From Ilumatobacteraceae bacterium (GTDB lineage: Bacteria > Actinomycetota > Acidimicrobiia > Acidimicrobiales > Ilumatobacteraceae): DNA of 5,259 nt. Position 1 is the stretch's first letter. Every line of letters begins with the position of its first letter. Below are positions 1 to 5,178 of the stretch, one piece after another. Under the pieces are notes generated by a model that worked only from the letters and a program-made list of their open reading frames with translations, had not been told where the DNA came from and ran no database searches. A program made the translations under genes and the position numbers. The DNA is taken from positions 1 to 5,259 of the forward strand of contig JAENVT010000323.1 of the NCBI GenBank assembly GCA_016650435.1, given 5' to 3'.

Positions 1-47
1 ACGCCGGACGAGGCACCATCGGCGTCGCGTTCTTCACCCGCCCCTGA
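1..47 (+). CDS. C-terminal end of an unidentified upstream protein (partial)
   Basis: Reading codons from base 3 gives 14 residues ending GVAFFTRP and a TGA stop at 45-47. Twelve of the 14 codons end in G or C, as expected for a real gene here. The two alternative frames have poorer third positions. The tail is too short to identify. In related actinobacteria the gene before this block is usually the lipid II flippase MurJ/MviN, so that is a guess from gene order only; nothing in the visible residues proves it. Confidence 0.5.
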   Translation, partial: AGRGTIGVAFFTRP

Positions 48-63
48 GGCGGTCGCGACCCGC

Positions 64-84
64 AATCGGGCCTATTGCCCGGTT
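64..84 (+). terminator. Intergenic hairpin, possible weak terminator of the upstream gene
   Basis: Bases 64-71 can pair with 77-84 (8 bp including one G-T pair; core CGGGC/GCCCG) around a 5-base loop, followed by only three T residues and then CC. It sits 17 bases after the upstream stop and 36 bases before the kinase start. The T run is short, so termination would be weak; it could also be a chance GC stem. Confidence 0.3.
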
Positions 85-120
85 TCCTCAGCCCTGCGCC
101 ACTAGCGTTCGAGGGCGGAC

Positions 121-1851
121 ATGTCAGCAACGATCCCAGGCGCGGCCAGCCCTCCACCCATCTCTGCCTCGATACTCGCCCAGCGTTACCAGCTGGAGCG
201 ACGCCTCGCGCAAGGCGGCATGGCTGAAGTCTGGTTAGCGACCGACTTGGCCCTCACTCGGCAGGTCGCGGTCAAGCTCTTGAAGCCAACGTTGGCGGCC
301 GACCCGGTCGTGGCCGAACGGTTCCGACGCGAGGCAATTGCAGTCGCCCAACTCAGCCATCCAAACATCGTCGCCGTGTACGACGCCATCGAAGACACCA
401 GCGGTGAAAGTCGTCGGCTTGCGGTTGTCATGCAACTCGTCAACGGCAAGAGCCTGCGCCAACTGCTCGACGAGCAGCGCAGGCTGAGCCCCGATCTGAC
501 CATCCACATCGGGTCCTGCGTCGCCGCCGCACTCGACGCCGCACATCGCGCCGGTCTGGTGCACCGCGACGTGAAGCCCGGCAACATCTTGATCACACCA
601 GACGGCCGCGTGCTGTTGACCGACTTCGGGATCGCCAAAGGTCTTGGTGCGGGCGGCGATGACCTGACCAGTGCCAACGTGATGATGGGTACCGCAAAGT
701 ACCTCTCACCCGAGCAGGTGCGCGGCAAGAAGCTCGATGGCCGCGCCGACCTCTATTCGCTTGGGCTGGTCCTCTATGAATGCCTCGCAGGACGGGTTCC
801 GTTTCTCGGCGAAACCGACACCGACACGGCGTTGGCGCGGCTCAATCGCGATCCCACCGATCTCGCTCGCCTACGGCCGACACTGCCGTACGGCCTTGCC
901 GAACTGATCCATCGACTGCTCGCACGGCGACCGATGGATCGTTTTGCAACCGGTTCTGAACTTCGTGTTGCCCTCACGCGAATCTCGACGCGTGCCGATC
1001 AACCGACGGGTGCGATGCCGCCGCCCGCCGGCGCGCCCGCCCGCCGATCAACTTCGGAGAACCCGGTCGCCGCCCAGAGTTCTGCGACAACATCGCAACC
1101 CGACACCGTCGGCGGCTATCGGCCGGTGTCGCGATCCGGCCGACCGGTCGGTCCAGCGCATCGCAGCGATCGCACGCCGACGAGCACGACGAGACCGCGC
1201 CAGCAACCGAATCGGATATTCGAGCAACGCCGCGGCCCATCGCTGATCCTGGTCGGTGGACTGCTGGCTTCCGCTCTCATTCTCGGCGGACTGTTGTGGG
1301 CAACGCTTCACGACAACACGTCGGGCAGCGGCTTTGCTGCTCCACCGACGGTTGTGCCCGAGACGACGACCATCCCACCGAGCGCACCGATCGCGGCGAC
1401 ATCGAAGATCGTGAAGGTCACGACCTACGACCCCGAAGGCGACGACGGTCAGGAGAACGACGCGCTGGTGACTCGGGCCATCGACGGTGATCCGGCGACG
1501 ATGTGGTCGACGCTGTGCTACGGATCACGGACTATGGGCGGCAAGGGCGGCGTCGGGATCGTTGCCGATCTCGGTACGGCTTCAATCGGAACGTTCTCGG
1601 TGTTCGTTGCCAGCGCCCCGTACCAAATCCAGATCCTCACCGCTGGCGACGCGACGATTCCCGCTCAAATCGCCGACTGGGGATCACCGCTGAAAAGAGC
1701 GGTGGGTGCCGACCCCGAACCCGTGACCGTATCGATCAGCAAACCAACCCGCTACGTGCTCGTGCTGTTCAAGCAACTCGCCAAGACCGACGAATGCACA
1801 AAGAATCCGTATCGCGGCGACATTTCGGAAATGAACTTCGTCGCCACCTGA
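121..1851 (+). CDS. Transmembrane Ser/Thr protein kinase with extracytoplasmic discoidin-like domain
   Basis: This is a Hanks-type serine/threonine kinase of 576 residues. The kinase domain (about 22-290) appears complete: glycine loop AQGGMAEVW (30-38), ATP lysine in VAVK (K52), helix-C glutamate E71, catalytic HRDVKPGN (D150, N155), DFG (168-170), and SPE in place of APE (196-198). T183, S184 and T191 in the activation loop are candidate phosphosites. Residues 290-370 form a Pro/Ser/Thr/Arg-rich linker. Residues 374-395 are one membrane helix with arginines before it, which puts the kinase inside the cell. Residues 425-576 carry DGDPATMW, GVGIVADLG and DISEM, resembling discoidin or carbohydrate-binding folds, with C466 and C559 as a possible disulfide. 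There are no PASTA repeats. The start is supported by GAGGG at 111-115, 5 bases upstream. The same order (kinase fold, helix, this kind of ectodomain) forms the second half of mycobacterial MviN, where the kinase is inactive. Ligand and substrates are unknown. Confidence 0.93.
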   Translation: MSATIPGAASPPPISASILAQRYQLERRLAQGGMAEVWLATDLALTRQVAVKLLKPTLAADPVVAERFRREAIAVAQLSHPNIVAVYDAIEDTSGESRRLAVVMQLVNGKSLRQLLDEQRRLSPDLTIHIGSCVAAALDAAHRAGLVHRDVKPGNILITPDGRVLLTDFGIAKGLGAGGDDLTSANVMMGTAKYLSPEQVRGKKLDGRADLYSLGLVLYECLAGRVPFLGETDTDTALARLNRDPTDLARLRPTLPYGLAELIHRLLARRPMDRFATGSELRVALTRISTRADQPTGAMPPPAGAPARRSTSENPVAAQSSATTSQPDTVGGYRPVSRSGRPVGPAHRSDRTPTSTTRPRQQPNRIFEQRRGPSLILVGGLLASALILGGLLWATLHDNTSGSGFAAPPTVVPETTTIPPSAPIAATSKIVKVTTYDPEGDDGQENDALVTRAIDGDPATMWSTLCYGSRTMGGKGGVGIVADLGTASIGTFSVFVASAPYQIQILTAGDATIPAQIADWGSPLKRAVGADPEPVTVSISKPTRYVLVLFKQLAKTDECTKNPYRGDISEMNFVAT

Positions 1852-1989
1852 ACGGCACCGCAGCTCGCAGTCTCGCCGCCATGGCAACACAGCCAGCTGA
1901 GTGCCGCGCAGCTCGCAGTCTCGCCGTCCTGGCAACACAGCCACATGAACGGCACCGCGGCTTGTAGTGTCGCCGCCATCGCAACACAG
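1843..1989 (+). repeat. Three-copy imperfect tandem repeat (units of 49, 48 and about 50 bp) across the kinase/sigma junction
   Basis: Units start at GCCA at 1843, 1892 and 1940, each followed after two bases by TGA. Bases 1860-1895 and 1908-1943 match at 34 of 36 positions; bases 1849-1892 and 1946-1989 match at 39 of 44. Unit 1 contains the kinase stop; unit 3 contains the sigma factor ATG (1945) and its first codons. The spacing change from 48 to 49 puts unit 3 in another frame. GCCA at each junction fits slippage or unequal recombination. Nothing marks it as a mobile element. The 93 bases between the two genes are almost entirely repeat. Confidence 0.85.
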
Positions 1990-2592
1990 CTCGCCGACCA
2001 CGAGCTGGTGACTGCAGCCCAGGGGGGAAACCGTGGGGCACTCGACCAGCTGCTGCGCCGTCACTACGACCGCGTGCACGCCGTGTGCCGGCGCATCACT
2101 GGCCACGACGCCGACGCCGCCGACGCAGCGCAGGACGCGATGATCGCGATCGTGCGCAACCTCGACCGCTTCGACGGACGCTCGTCGTTCGGCACGTGGG
2201 CATATCGAATAGCAACCAATGCCAGCCTCGATGAGCTTCGCCGACGCAAGCGCCGCCCGGTCCCGACCGCGGGCGACGACGACGAGCACTCGTACCGCCA
2301 GGTTGTCGATCCCGACAGCGGCGAACGGGTCGAGGCCATCGGCGATCACATGGCCCTGGACGCTGCGCTGCGCGCGCTCAGCGACGAATACCGCTTGCCG
2401 GTCGTCCTGCGCGATGTCGCCGATCTCGACTATGCGGAGATCGCTGAAATCCTCGACATCCCTGCTGGCACCGTGAAAAGCCGAATCGCGAGAGGCAGAG
2501 CAGCATTGGCCAAAGCCCTATCACCGCAGACCGGCACTCCCGATGACGGGAACCAAAGGACCGATCCCGAACGTCCAAGTAGAGCACCATGA
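1945..2592 (+). CDS. sigM: ECF-type RNA polymerase sigma factor, SigM-like
   Basis: This sigma-70 family protein of the extracytoplasmic-function class would direct RNA polymerase to a stress regulon. Region 2 spans about residues 19-105 (DHELVTAAQGG, then LLRRHYDRVHAVCRRI, and the region 2.4 stretch FGTWAYRIATNASLDELRRR at 82-101). An Asp-rich linker (111-113 and around) leads to region 4 at about 132-193, with the helix-turn-helix DYAEIAEILDIPAGTVKSRI at 162-181. The SigM assignment rests on position: followed by a membrane anti-sigma factor and then trxB/trxA. It overlaps the anti-sigma gene by ATGA, implying translational coupling. The start is uncertain: ATG 1945 is the only ATG in frame but has no Shine-Dalgarno and lies in a tandem repeat; GTG 2008 would cut into region 2. 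The first ~11 residues (MNGTAACSVAA) look like translated spacer rather than conserved protein. Confidence 0.9.
   Translation: MNGTAACSVAAIATQLADHELVTAAQGGNRGALDQLLRRHYDRVHAVCRRITGHDADAADAAQDAMIAIVRNLDRFDGRSSFGTWAYRIATNASLDELRRRKRRPVPTAGDDDEHSYRQVVDPDSGERVEAIGDHMALDAALRALSDEYRLPVVLRDVADLDYAEIAEILDIPAGTVKSRIARGRAALAKALSPQTGTPDDGNQRTDPERPSRAP
2548..2575 (+). promoter_or_regulatory. Possible ECF-type promoter inside the 3' end of the sigma gene
   Basis: GGGAAC at 2548-2553 and CGTC at 2572-2575 are separated by 18 bases. This resembles ECF promoters of the GGAAC/CGTC kind described for mycobacterial SigM. Transcription would begin just ahead of the anti-sigma ATG (2589) and could give extra anti-sigma protein under the sigma factor's own control. 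The motif is short and lies in coding DNA, so chance is a real alternative. Confidence 0.3.
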
Positions 2593-3419
2593 ACGACGCA
2601 GAACCGCCTATCAACGACGAGTTGGCCAGCGCCTACCTCGACGACGAACTCGATCCAGCCGAGCGCGCCACCGTGTCAGCCGATCCCGATCTGATGGCAA
2701 CTGTCGAATCGTTCGCTCGGGTACGCTCGGCGCTCGGCGAGGTCGGCCCCGTTGACGGCAGCGCCAAGAACGCCGCGCTGGCCGCTGCTCTCGTCGAGTT
2801 CGACACTCGCCAAATTGCAAGCACAGCTGCTGTTCCAATGGCAACCGTGACGTCGTTGCAGTCTCGCCGGCGTGTCTACCGGGTGCTCACCAGTGTTGCC
2901 GCGGCAGTGGCAATCCTGGCGATAGGTGTTGCCGCAATCAACGGTGGGCGTGGCGACGACAACAAGACTTCTGCTGTCCGGGTGGAGTCTGCGCCGGCCG
3001 GCACCATCTCGGCTCCCGGATTGAAAGTGGCCGCCGCCGACAACGCTGCCGCGGCCGGTACCGCGGCACCCTCCGCAGCCAACACGATCGCGGCTGCTTC
3101 CGTGGCGGGCGGCGCGACCGCCGCTGCAACCGTTGCAGCGCCCCCGCAGATCGACACCAAAGCAGCCTTGGTCGAATACGCAGCAAGCATCGAACGCGTC
3201 GCTTCTCCGACACCGCAGACGCCGACCACCACAGTGCAAGCCCAGGCCCCGTTCGAGTCCGCACCACTCCCCTGCCTGACGTCGCGTCAGGTCATGCTCG
3301 GCGGCCCGATCACCGTCAAGGGAACACTTGCGTTCGCTGTCCGCGACACGTCGAACGGCGCTCTGCTGGCCATCGATGCCGCCGACTGCATGGTGCTGCT
3401 CGAGGTGCCCGGGCCTTGA
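2589..3419 (+). CDS. Single-pass membrane anti-sigma factor partner of the ECF sigma factor
   Basis: The 276-residue protein is inferred to hold the preceding sigma factor inactive at the membrane. Residues 10-50 (ELASAYLDDELDPAERATV and following) resemble the short anti-sigma domain that normally reads YLDGEL..., but lack the His and Cys residues of zinc-binding (ZAS) forms. A basic stretch (SRRR, 92-95) precedes one hydrophobic helix at about 98-118, so the N-terminus is inside. Outside follows an Ala-rich, low-complexity stretch (about 130-185), a Pro/Thr segment (206-221) and a compact end (about 225-276) with two cysteines, C229 and C267. The ATGA overlap with the sigma gene supports the pairing and explains the weak ribosome site. 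By position it corresponds to mycobacterial RsmA, but I recognise little direct similarity outside the N-terminal domain. The signal that releases the sigma factor is not visible. Confidence 0.78.
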   Translation: MNDAEPPINDELASAYLDDELDPAERATVSADPDLMATVESFARVRSALGEVGPVDGSAKNAALAAALVEFDTRQIASTAAVPMATVTSLQSRRRVYRVLTSVAAAVAILAIGVAAINGGRGDDNKTSAVRVESAPAGTISAPGLKVAAADNAAAAGTAAPSAANTIAAASVAGGATAAATVAAPPQIDTKAALVEYAASIERVASPTPQTPTTTVQAQAPFESAPLPCLTSRQVMLGGPITVKGTLAFAVRDTSNGALLAIDAADCMVLLEVPGP

Positions 3420-3453
3420 CGAGTCGACAGTCCGGCGCGGCACCGCCCCGCAG

Positions 3454-3459
3454 TAGAAT
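3454..3459 (+). promoter_or_regulatory. -10 element of a probable leaderless promoter
   Basis: TAGAAT fits the actinobacterial TANNNT -10 element and ends 6 bases before the ATG at 3466, so transcription would start at or next to that A. No Shine-Dalgarno is present before the ATG and no good -35 hexamer lies 16-19 bases upstream, which is usual for leaderless actinobacterial promoters. It lies in a 46-base gap and would start the membrane protein-trxB unit independently of the sigma operon. Confidence 0.6.
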
Positions 3460-3465
3460 GTACGC

Positions 3466-3792
3466 ATGCCGGGTAACCCCCTCACCGACCCCAACTGGGC
3501 AAAAGACCTCGCCGACACGATTGATCGATACGTCGGCAAAGTACGCACCACCGTCACGGATCGAGCTGTTGTTGCAGTGCGCGCCGTGGTGTTCGGGATC
3601 GTCATACTCATCGCCGCTCCGGTCACCTTCACCCTCCTGGTGATCCTCGGCAGCAAGCTCGTGCAGCGCCTGATCGCAATCGCCACCGATCACGATTCGT
3701 CGATCTGGTCGTCGTACATGATCATCGGCGGACTGCTGGTCATCGGCGGCTCTCTGATGATGCGCAAACGATTCGACCCCGACGAAGCATGA
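3466..3792 (+). CDS. Small two-helix membrane protein of unknown function, coupled to trxB
   Basis: I do not recognise a named family for this 108-residue protein. The N-terminal 35 residues are soluble and amphipathic (PNWAKDLADTIDRYVGKVRTT). Two hydrophobic helices follow at about 37-60 and 82-98, joined by a short loop containing KLVQR and DHDSS, and the protein ends in a charged tail (RKRFDPDEA). It has no cysteine, so it is not itself a thiol redox carrier. The start at 3466 is supported by the TAGAAT element placed for a leaderless transcript. Its stop overlaps the trxB start by ATGA, so the two are very likely translated together. That suggests a role linked to thioredoxin reductase or simply a shared promoter; the sequence does not decide. 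Confidence 0.82.
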   Translation: MPGNPLTDPNWAKDLADTIDRYVGKVRTTVTDRAVVAVRAVVFGIVILIAAPVTFTLLVILGSKLVQRLIAIATDHDSSIWSSYMIIGGLLVIGGSLMMRKRFDPDEA

Positions 3793-4730
3793 GCCACCAT
3801 CACGTCATCATCGTCGGGTCGGGTCCTGCCGGTCTGACTGCGGCGATCTACGCAGCGCGGGCCAACCTCCAACCGCTGGTCATCGAGGGCGAGCCGTCGA
3901 GCACATCCGACCAGCCGGGTGGCCAACTGATGCTCACTACCGACGTCGAGAACTTTCCCGGCTTTCCCGAAGGCATCATGGGCCCTGAGCTGATGATCAA
4001 GTTTCGCGACCAGGCAATGCGCTTCGGCGCCGAGTTCCTGACAGAGAAGGTGACGGCTGTCGACTTCAGCGAACGACCATTCAAGCTCAGCGTTCGCGAT
4101 CGGCAGTTCACCGCCGACGCTGTGATCGTGTCGACCGGCGCGCAGAGCCTGATGCTCGGTCTCGAGGCTGAATCGAGGCTCTTGGGTTATGGCTTGTCTA
4201 CATGCGCGACATGCGACGGTTTCTTCTTCCGCAATCAAGAGATTGCCGTGGCCGGCGGTGGCGACAGCGCAGTTGAAGAGGCTACGTTCCTCACCAAATT
4301 CGCGTCGAAGGTCACCTTGATCCACCGCCGCGACACGTTGCGGGCCTCGAAGATCATGCAAGAGCGTGCGTTCAACAACCCGAAGATCGAATTCATGTGG
4401 AACAACGTTGTCGACGATCTGGTAGGCGACACGAAGTTGGAAGGTGCGGTTGTGCGCAACGTGCTGACCAACGAGGTCACAACGTTGCCCGTCACGGGGT
4501 TGTTCGTGGCCATCGGGCACCGGCCGAACACCGACCTGTTCAAAGGCGTGCTCGACATGGAAGACAACGGCTACCTCATCACCCGGCCAGGGACCTCCTA
4601 CACCAATGTTCCGGGCGTGTTCGCCTGCGGCGACGTGCAGGACTACACCTACCGTCAGGCAGTCACGGCTGCCGGATCCGGTTGTATGGCCGCTATCGAC
4701 TGCGAACGCTGGCTGGAATCCAACCACTGA
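3789..4730 (+). CDS. trxB: Thioredoxin reductase (NADPH, FAD-dependent)
   Basis: This low-molecular-weight cytoplasmic flavoenzyme passes electrons from NADPH through FAD and a redox-active disulfide to thioredoxin. All 313 residues are of normal family length. The FAD-binding GSGPAG is at 10-15, the GGQLMLTTDVENFPGF stretch at 44-59, the active site CATCD at 139-143, the NADPH-binding GGGDSAVEEA at 156-165, the NADPH phosphate-contacting HRRDTLRAS at 179-187, and the C-terminal FAD motif GDVQDYTYRQAVTAAGSG at 281-298. It starts inside the stop of the preceding membrane gene (ATGA) with no strong Shine-Dalgarno of its own, consistent with coupling. Its substrate, thioredoxin, is encoded 109 bases downstream. 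Nothing is missing from the catalytic set; confidence is very high. Confidence 0.98.
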   Translation: MSHHHVIIVGSGPAGLTAAIYAARANLQPLVIEGEPSSTSDQPGGQLMLTTDVENFPGFPEGIMGPELMIKFRDQAMRFGAEFLTEKVTAVDFSERPFKLSVRDRQFTADAVIVSTGAQSLMLGLEAESRLLGYGLSTCATCDGFFFRNQEIAVAGGGDSAVEEATFLTKFASKVTLIHRRDTLRASKIMQERAFNNPKIEFMWNNVVDDLVGDTKLEGAVVRNVLTNEVTTLPVTGLFVAIGHRPNTDLFKGVLDMEDNGYLITRPGTSYTNVPGVFACGDVQDYTYRQAVTAAGSGCMAAIDCERWLESNH

Positions 4731-4746
4731 CGGACCAACCGTAATG

Positions 4747-4766
4747 GTCGTGCCGACAGTCACGAC
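4747..4766 (+). promoter_or_regulatory. Inverted repeat upstream of trxA, possible operator
   Basis: GTCGTG at 4747-4752 and CACGAC at 4761-4766 form a perfect 6-base inverted repeat with an 8-base centre, ending 6 bases before the GGGAAT box. CGACAG also occurs twice, 9 bases apart, at 4754-4759 and 4763-4768. No T run follows, so it is unlikely to be a terminator of trxB. It could be a protein-binding site; no regulator is recognisable from it. Confidence 0.3.
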
Positions 4767-4772
4767 AGGCCC

Positions 4773-4800
4773 GGGAATGCATGTCGCGGCACCGCCGTTG
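4773..4800 (+). promoter_or_regulatory. SigR/SigH-type (thiol-oxidative stress) promoter candidate for trxA
   Basis: GGGAAT at 4773-4778, an 18-base spacer, and GTTG at 4797-4800 match the GGAAT-N18-GTT pattern known for Streptomyces SigR and mycobacterial SigH, whose known targets include thioredoxin genes. The transcript would start near 4805, leaving a leader of about 35 bases with the trxA ribosome site. The element is in the intergenic gap and on the correct strand. Confidence 0.6.
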
Positions 4801-4827
4801 AGTCCGGATAGCATCACGATCCAATCG

Positions 4828-4833
4828 AAAGGA
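4828..4833 (+). promoter_or_regulatory. Ribosome binding site fixing the trxA start
   Basis: AAAGGA lies 6 bases before ATG 4840. It selects this start over the upstream in-frame codons that extend back into trxB and would add a long non-thioredoxin leader. Confidence 0.75.
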
Positions 4834-4839
4834 CCCGCC

Positions 4840-5178
4840 ATGACCGCTGGCATCGTCACCCTCACCACCTCCACATTCGACGAAGCAGTCGCCGCGGCCG
4901 ACAAGCCGGTGATTGTCGACTTCTGGGCAGAATGGTGCGGGCCGTGCAAGATGATTGCGCCGATACTTGGCGAAATTGCCGCTGAGCAGGGCGATCACCT
5001 GACCATCGCCAAGCTGAACGTCGACGAGAACCCCGAAATCGCCATGCGCTTCAGTGTCATGAGCATCCCAACGCTGTTGATCTTCAACGGAGGTGAGGTT
5101 CGCAAGCGCCTCGTCGGCGCCAAGGGCAAGGGCCAGTTGCTTCAGGAGCTCGACGAATTTCTGCCTACTTCCCGCTGA
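4840..5178 (+). CDS. trxA: Thioredoxin
   Basis: This small cytoplasmic dithiol protein reduces protein disulfides, for example in ribonucleotide reductase and peroxiredoxins, and is recharged by the TrxB encoded just upstream. The 112-residue length is typical. The active site is WCGPC at 32-36 within VDFWAEWCGPCK, the conserved aspartate is D27, LNVDENP (59-65) is the usual central strand and turn, SIPTLL (75-80) carries the cis-proline P77, and GGEVRKRLVGAKGKGQL (84-100) is the C-terminal substrate-loop region. The start at 4840 gives the standard N-terminus and has a good ribosome site. A GGGAAT-N18-GTTG promoter candidate suggests induction by thiol oxidation, separate from trxB. The stop (5176-5178) overlaps the presumed start of the next gene. 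Confidence 0.97.
   Translation: MTAGIVTLTTSTFDEAVAAADKPVIVDFWAEWCGPCKMIAPILGEIAAEQGDHLTIAKLNVDENPEIAMRFSVMSIPTLLIFNGGEVRKRLVGAKGKGQLLQELDEFLPTSR

Noticed and set aside
103..108. TAGCGT before the kinase as a -10 element.
   Set aside because: Transcription would start inside the GAGGG ribosome site, and no suitable -35 is seen.
1881..1967. A 28-codon reading frame starting at the ATG in repeat unit 1 and ending at TAG 1965-1967, overlapping the sigma start; it could be a leader peptide.
   Set aside because: There is no ribosome site, and its repetitive peptide (RSLAVLATQP) is explained by the DNA repeat. It is more likely a relic of the sigma start than a working leader.
2858..2869. GCAGTCTCGCCG, identical to 12 bases of the tandem repeat, inside the anti-sigma gene.
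   Set aside because: The match is isolated, the flanks do not align, and the codons fit the protein; chance is sufficient.
3020..3150. The GC-rich, Ala-codon low-complexity stretch as a possible inserted repeat.
   Set aside because: It is irregular at the DNA level and reads as an ordinary Ala-rich linker after the anti-sigma membrane helix.
2676..3686. A 336-codon minus-strand open frame across the anti-sigma and small membrane genes.
   Set aside because: Its product is Arg/Gly/Cys-rich with no domain, typical of an antisense shadow; the plus-strand genes have membrane helices and ATGA couplings.
4809..4814. TAGCAT before trxA as a housekeeping -10 element.
   Set aside because: There is no -35 at a proper distance; the GGGAAT-N18-GTTG pair is a better two-box match. 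It cannot be excluded as a second start.
4606..4839. An in-frame N-terminal extension of thioredoxin reaching back into trxB.
   Set aside because: The extra residues do not resemble thioredoxin and overlap the conserved trxB C-terminus; ATG 4840 has a good ribosome site.
3690..4949. A 419-codon open frame on the minus strand covering all of trxB and the start of trxA.
   Set aside because: It is the mirror of high-G+C coding sequence on the plus strand. trxB has every catalytic motif, and the antisense product shows no recognisable domain and runs across two genes and a gap.
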